64,000 nt of DNA from Alistipes sp. (GTDB lineage Bacteria > Bacteroidota > Bacteroidia > Bacteroidales > Rikenellaceae): NCBI GenBank assembly GCA_022511345.1, contig JAFLRR010000013.1, positions 1 through 64,000 on the forward strand. The letters run 5' to 3'. The position numbers were made by a program, and so were the translations under genes. The notes under the pieces were generated by a model. That model was not told the origin of the DNA, made no database searches, and saw only the letters and a list, made by a program, of their open reading frames with translations. Shown in pieces: positions 62,373 through 64,000 of the stretch. Position 1 is the first letter of the stretch. Every line of letters begins with the position of its first letter.

Positions 62373-63389
62373 ATGAGACGACTGCTTATTGCCTTCGCGG
62401 CTCTGTTCGCTTTCTCTGCCTGCTGCACCGACAGCAGCGTGGAGCGTTCGCTGTATGTTGTCGACTGCAACGGCGGCGGCGACTTCACCTCCGTTCAGGA
62501 GTGTTTCGATGCTCTGCCGTCCAAGCCGGCCGAGTGGCGCACCGTCATCATCCGTGAGGGCGTCTACCGCGAGAAGGTGACGCTCGACGTCTACAAGAAC
62601 AAGGTTGCCGTCATCGGCGACGGCGATGTTCGCATCGTGTGGGACGACCACTCGGGCAAGGTCGTCGACGGCTACGAGATGACTACCTACGACTGCTATA
62701 CGCTGTCGATTCAGGCCGACGAGGTCTATTTCTGCAATGTGACCGTCGAGAACGATGCCGGCCGCGTGGGACAGGCCGTTGCCGTCGAGACCCGCGGCGA
62801 CCGCATATGGATAGACCGCTGCCGCATGCTGGGCGACCAGGACACCTTCTTCACCAAGGGCTATGTCTCGCGCGTCTATGTCACCGACAGCTACATCGAG
62901 GGTACCACCGACTTCATCTTCGGCCCTTCGATAGTCGTTTTCGACCGCTGCACCATCCACGGCAAGGTCGACAGCTTCCTGACGGCTGCCTCGACCACCG
63001 AGCGCAATGCCTACGGATATGTCTTCCGCAACTGCCGCGTGACCGTTGCCGACGGCGTCACCAAGCTCTATCTGGGCCGTCCGTGGAAGTCCACGGCCCG
63101 CACCGTGTGGCTCGAGTGCGAGCTTCCGGCGGCCATACGCCCCGAGGGCTGGCACAACTGGAACGACCCTGCTCGCGAGCGTTCGTCGTTCTATGCCGAG
63201 TGGCGCTGCACGGGCGAGGGTGCCGACCGCAAGGGCCGCGTAGCCTGGTCGCATGAGCTTACCGACGAGCAGGCTGCCGAGTATACGCTCGACAACATCT
63301 ACGCCAAGAAGACCGGCTCGGAGCAGTTCCACGACGAGTGGCACCCGCTGACCGATGAGGCGTGGATAAACGTATCAGGAAAGAACTAA
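62373..63389 (+). CDS. Pectin methylesterase (carbohydrate esterase family 8), lipoprotein
   Basis: A 338-residue protein starting 5 bp after uxaA. The signal peptide ends FSAC (lipobox), so it is surface or periplasmic. The beta-helix motifs of CE8 are complete: GGGDFTSVQECFDALP, RMLGDQDTFFTKG (catalytic Asp and the Gln), SYIEGTTDFIFGPS (nucleophile Asp) and LYLGRPWKSTARTVW (Arg and Trp). It removes methyl groups from homogalacturonan, which makes pectin accessible to lyases and hydrolases whose products feed the uronate genes upstream. An unrelated open frame extends upstream within uxaA; the lipobox fixes the start at 62373. Confidence 0.92.
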   Translation: MRRLLIAFAALFAFSACCTDSSVERSLYVVDCNGGGDFTSVQECFDALPSKPAEWRTVIIREGVYREKVTLDVYKNKVAVIGDGDVRIVWDDHSGKVVDGYEMTTYDCYTLSIQADEVYFCNVTVENDAGRVGQAVAVETRGDRIWIDRCRMLGDQDTFFTKGYVSRVYVTDSYIEGTTDFIFGPSIVVFDRCTIHGKVDSFLTAASTTERNAYGYVFRNCRVTVADGVTKLYLGRPWKSTARTVWLECELPAAIRPEGWHNWNDPARERSSFYAEWRCTGEGADRKGRVAWSHELTDEQAAEYTLDNIYAKKTGSEQFHDEWHPLTDEAWINVSGKN

Positions 63390-63402
63390 AATGTTTTAAG
63401 TT

Positions 63403-64000
63403 ATGAAAAAAGTGCTGTTGATTTGCGGCCTTATGGCTGCCATGTCCGTATCGGCCGCAAGCAAGGTGTGGGTCTCCGATCTGGGCAACGGCAAGTACCG
63501 CAACCCGGTGCTCTTCGCCGACTACTCCGACCCCGACCTTATCCGCGTGGGCGATGACTACTGGATGACGGCCTCGTCGTTCAACCACACGCCCGGTCTG
63601 CAGATTCTCCACTCTACCGACCTGGTCAACTGGGAGATTGTCAATGCCGTATTCCGCGTGCAGGAGCCCCGCGAGCATTTCGATGTTCCGGCTCACGGCG
63701 ACGGCGTGTGGGCTCCGGCCATACGTTATCACGAGGGCCAGTACTACATCTACTGGGGAGACCCCGACTTCGGCATCTACATGACCCAGACCGACGACCC
63801 GCGCGGCGAGTGGACCAAGCCCCATCTGGTCAAGGCCGGCAAGGGCATGATCGACACCTGCCCGCTGTGGGACGACGACGGCAAGGCCTATCTTGTTCAC
63901 GGCTGGGCCGGTTCGCGCGCCACGTTCAAGAGCGTGCTTAGCGTCTGCGAGATGTCGCCCGACGGCCGCGAGCTGATAGGCGAGGAGGTCCTCATCTTCG
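63403..64000 (+). CDS. Glycoside hydrolase family 43 protein, N-terminal part (cut by window edge)
   Basis: The frame starts at the ATG at 63403, 13 bp after the methylesterase stop, and runs open to the window end (199 codons). A signal peptide ends VSAAS. The five-bladed propeller of GH43 begins at YRNPVLFADYSDPDLIRVGD, where the Asp of DPD is the expected general base. Then come YWMTASSFNHTPGLQILHS, DGVWAPAIRYHEGQYYIYWG and CPLWDDDGKAYLVHGW. The general acid Glu would lie beyond the window. GH43 enzymes usually act on arabinan, xylan or galactan side chains. The position fits a pectin side-chain role. Confidence 0.88.
   Translation, partial: MKKVLLICGLMAAMSVSAASKVWVSDLGNGKYRNPVLFADYSDPDLIRVGDDYWMTASSFNHTPGLQILHSTDLVNWEIVNAVFRVQEPREHFDVPAHGDGVWAPAIRYHEGQYYIYWGDPDFGIYMTQTDDPRGEWTKPHLVKAGKGMIDTCPLWDDDGKAYLVHGWAGSRATFKSVLSVCEMSPDGRELIGEEVLIF

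Noticed and set aside
53124..64000. A full polysaccharide utilisation locus.
   Set aside because: No SusC/SusD pair is inside the visible part, so the term is not supported by this window alone.

Overview
The window reads as chromosomal DNA of a GC-rich member of the Bacteroidales, most likely Alistipes or a close relative (Rikenellaceae). This is inferred from protein families and promoter style, not from a database match. Supporting signs are Bacteroidota-type promoters (TTTG, about 19-20 bp, TAnnTTTG) upstream of several genes, a FimA/Mfa1-type (type V) pilus locus, many lipoproteins, a BACON/DUF5689-style surface protein set with a TonB-dependent receptor, and an arginine operon whose carbamoyltransferase resembles the succinylornithine enzyme of Bacteroides. 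No insertion sequence, phage, integrase, CRISPR array, rRNA or tRNA was seen.

Layout. 1-0.44 kb: 3' end of an aldo/keto reductase. 0.6-1.0 kb: a small lipoprotein on the minus strand. 1.13-1.44 kb: a candidate structured non-coding RNA on the minus strand, with its own promoter and terminator. 1.44-2.07 kb: gene-free, with a small tandem repeat and the leader of the next operon. 2.1-16.4 kb: a six-gene pilus operon (DUF3575 protein, DUF3868/OmpA-like protein, Mfa1-type major pilin, Mfa2/FimB-type anchor, and two very large lipoproteins that may be accessory or tip subunits). It ends at a bidirectional terminator facing a GH3 beta-glucosidase on the minus strand. 18.9-19.4 kb: ispF. 19.8-30.1 kb: a surface locus that looks built for breaking down and importing nucleic acid: a giant multidomain lipoprotein, a NUC1 endonuclease, an endonuclease/exonuclease/phosphatase-family enzyme, a TonB-dependent receptor and a DUF5689-like lipoprotein. 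30.4-40.6 kb: housekeeping genes (plsC-type acyltransferase, parE, parC, aroK, murI, ftsK, a LolA-like protein). 40.8-48.8 kb: an eight-gene arginine operon (GNAT acyltransferase, argG, argC, argD, argF', argB, argE, argH), tightly packed with stop/start overlaps. 49.1-53.0 kb: gyrA and a TPR protein. 53.1-54.2 kb: a DUF4861 lipoprotein on the minus strand. 54.5-64 kb: uronate and pectin use (uxaC, kdgK, kdgA, a hexuronate transporter, uxaB, uxaA, a pectin methylesterase and the start of a GH43 enzyme).

How the genes work together. The uronate block encodes a full isomerase route from galacturonate or glucuronate to KDG-6-phosphate and its cleavage, joined to secreted pectin-cutting enzymes. 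The arginine block covers every step from glutamate to arginine if the leading GNAT protein is the missing acylglutamate synthase. The 20-30 kb locus pairs two different secreted nucleases with an outer-membrane importer but has no SusD, so it is unlike a standard polysaccharide locus. Both surface operons (pilus and nuclease) have leaders of similar design: promoter, AT-rich hairpin, then a terminator-like GC hairpin. Each also contains a 9-base homopolymer tract inside a surface-protein gene, which raises the possibility of attenuation and phase variation.
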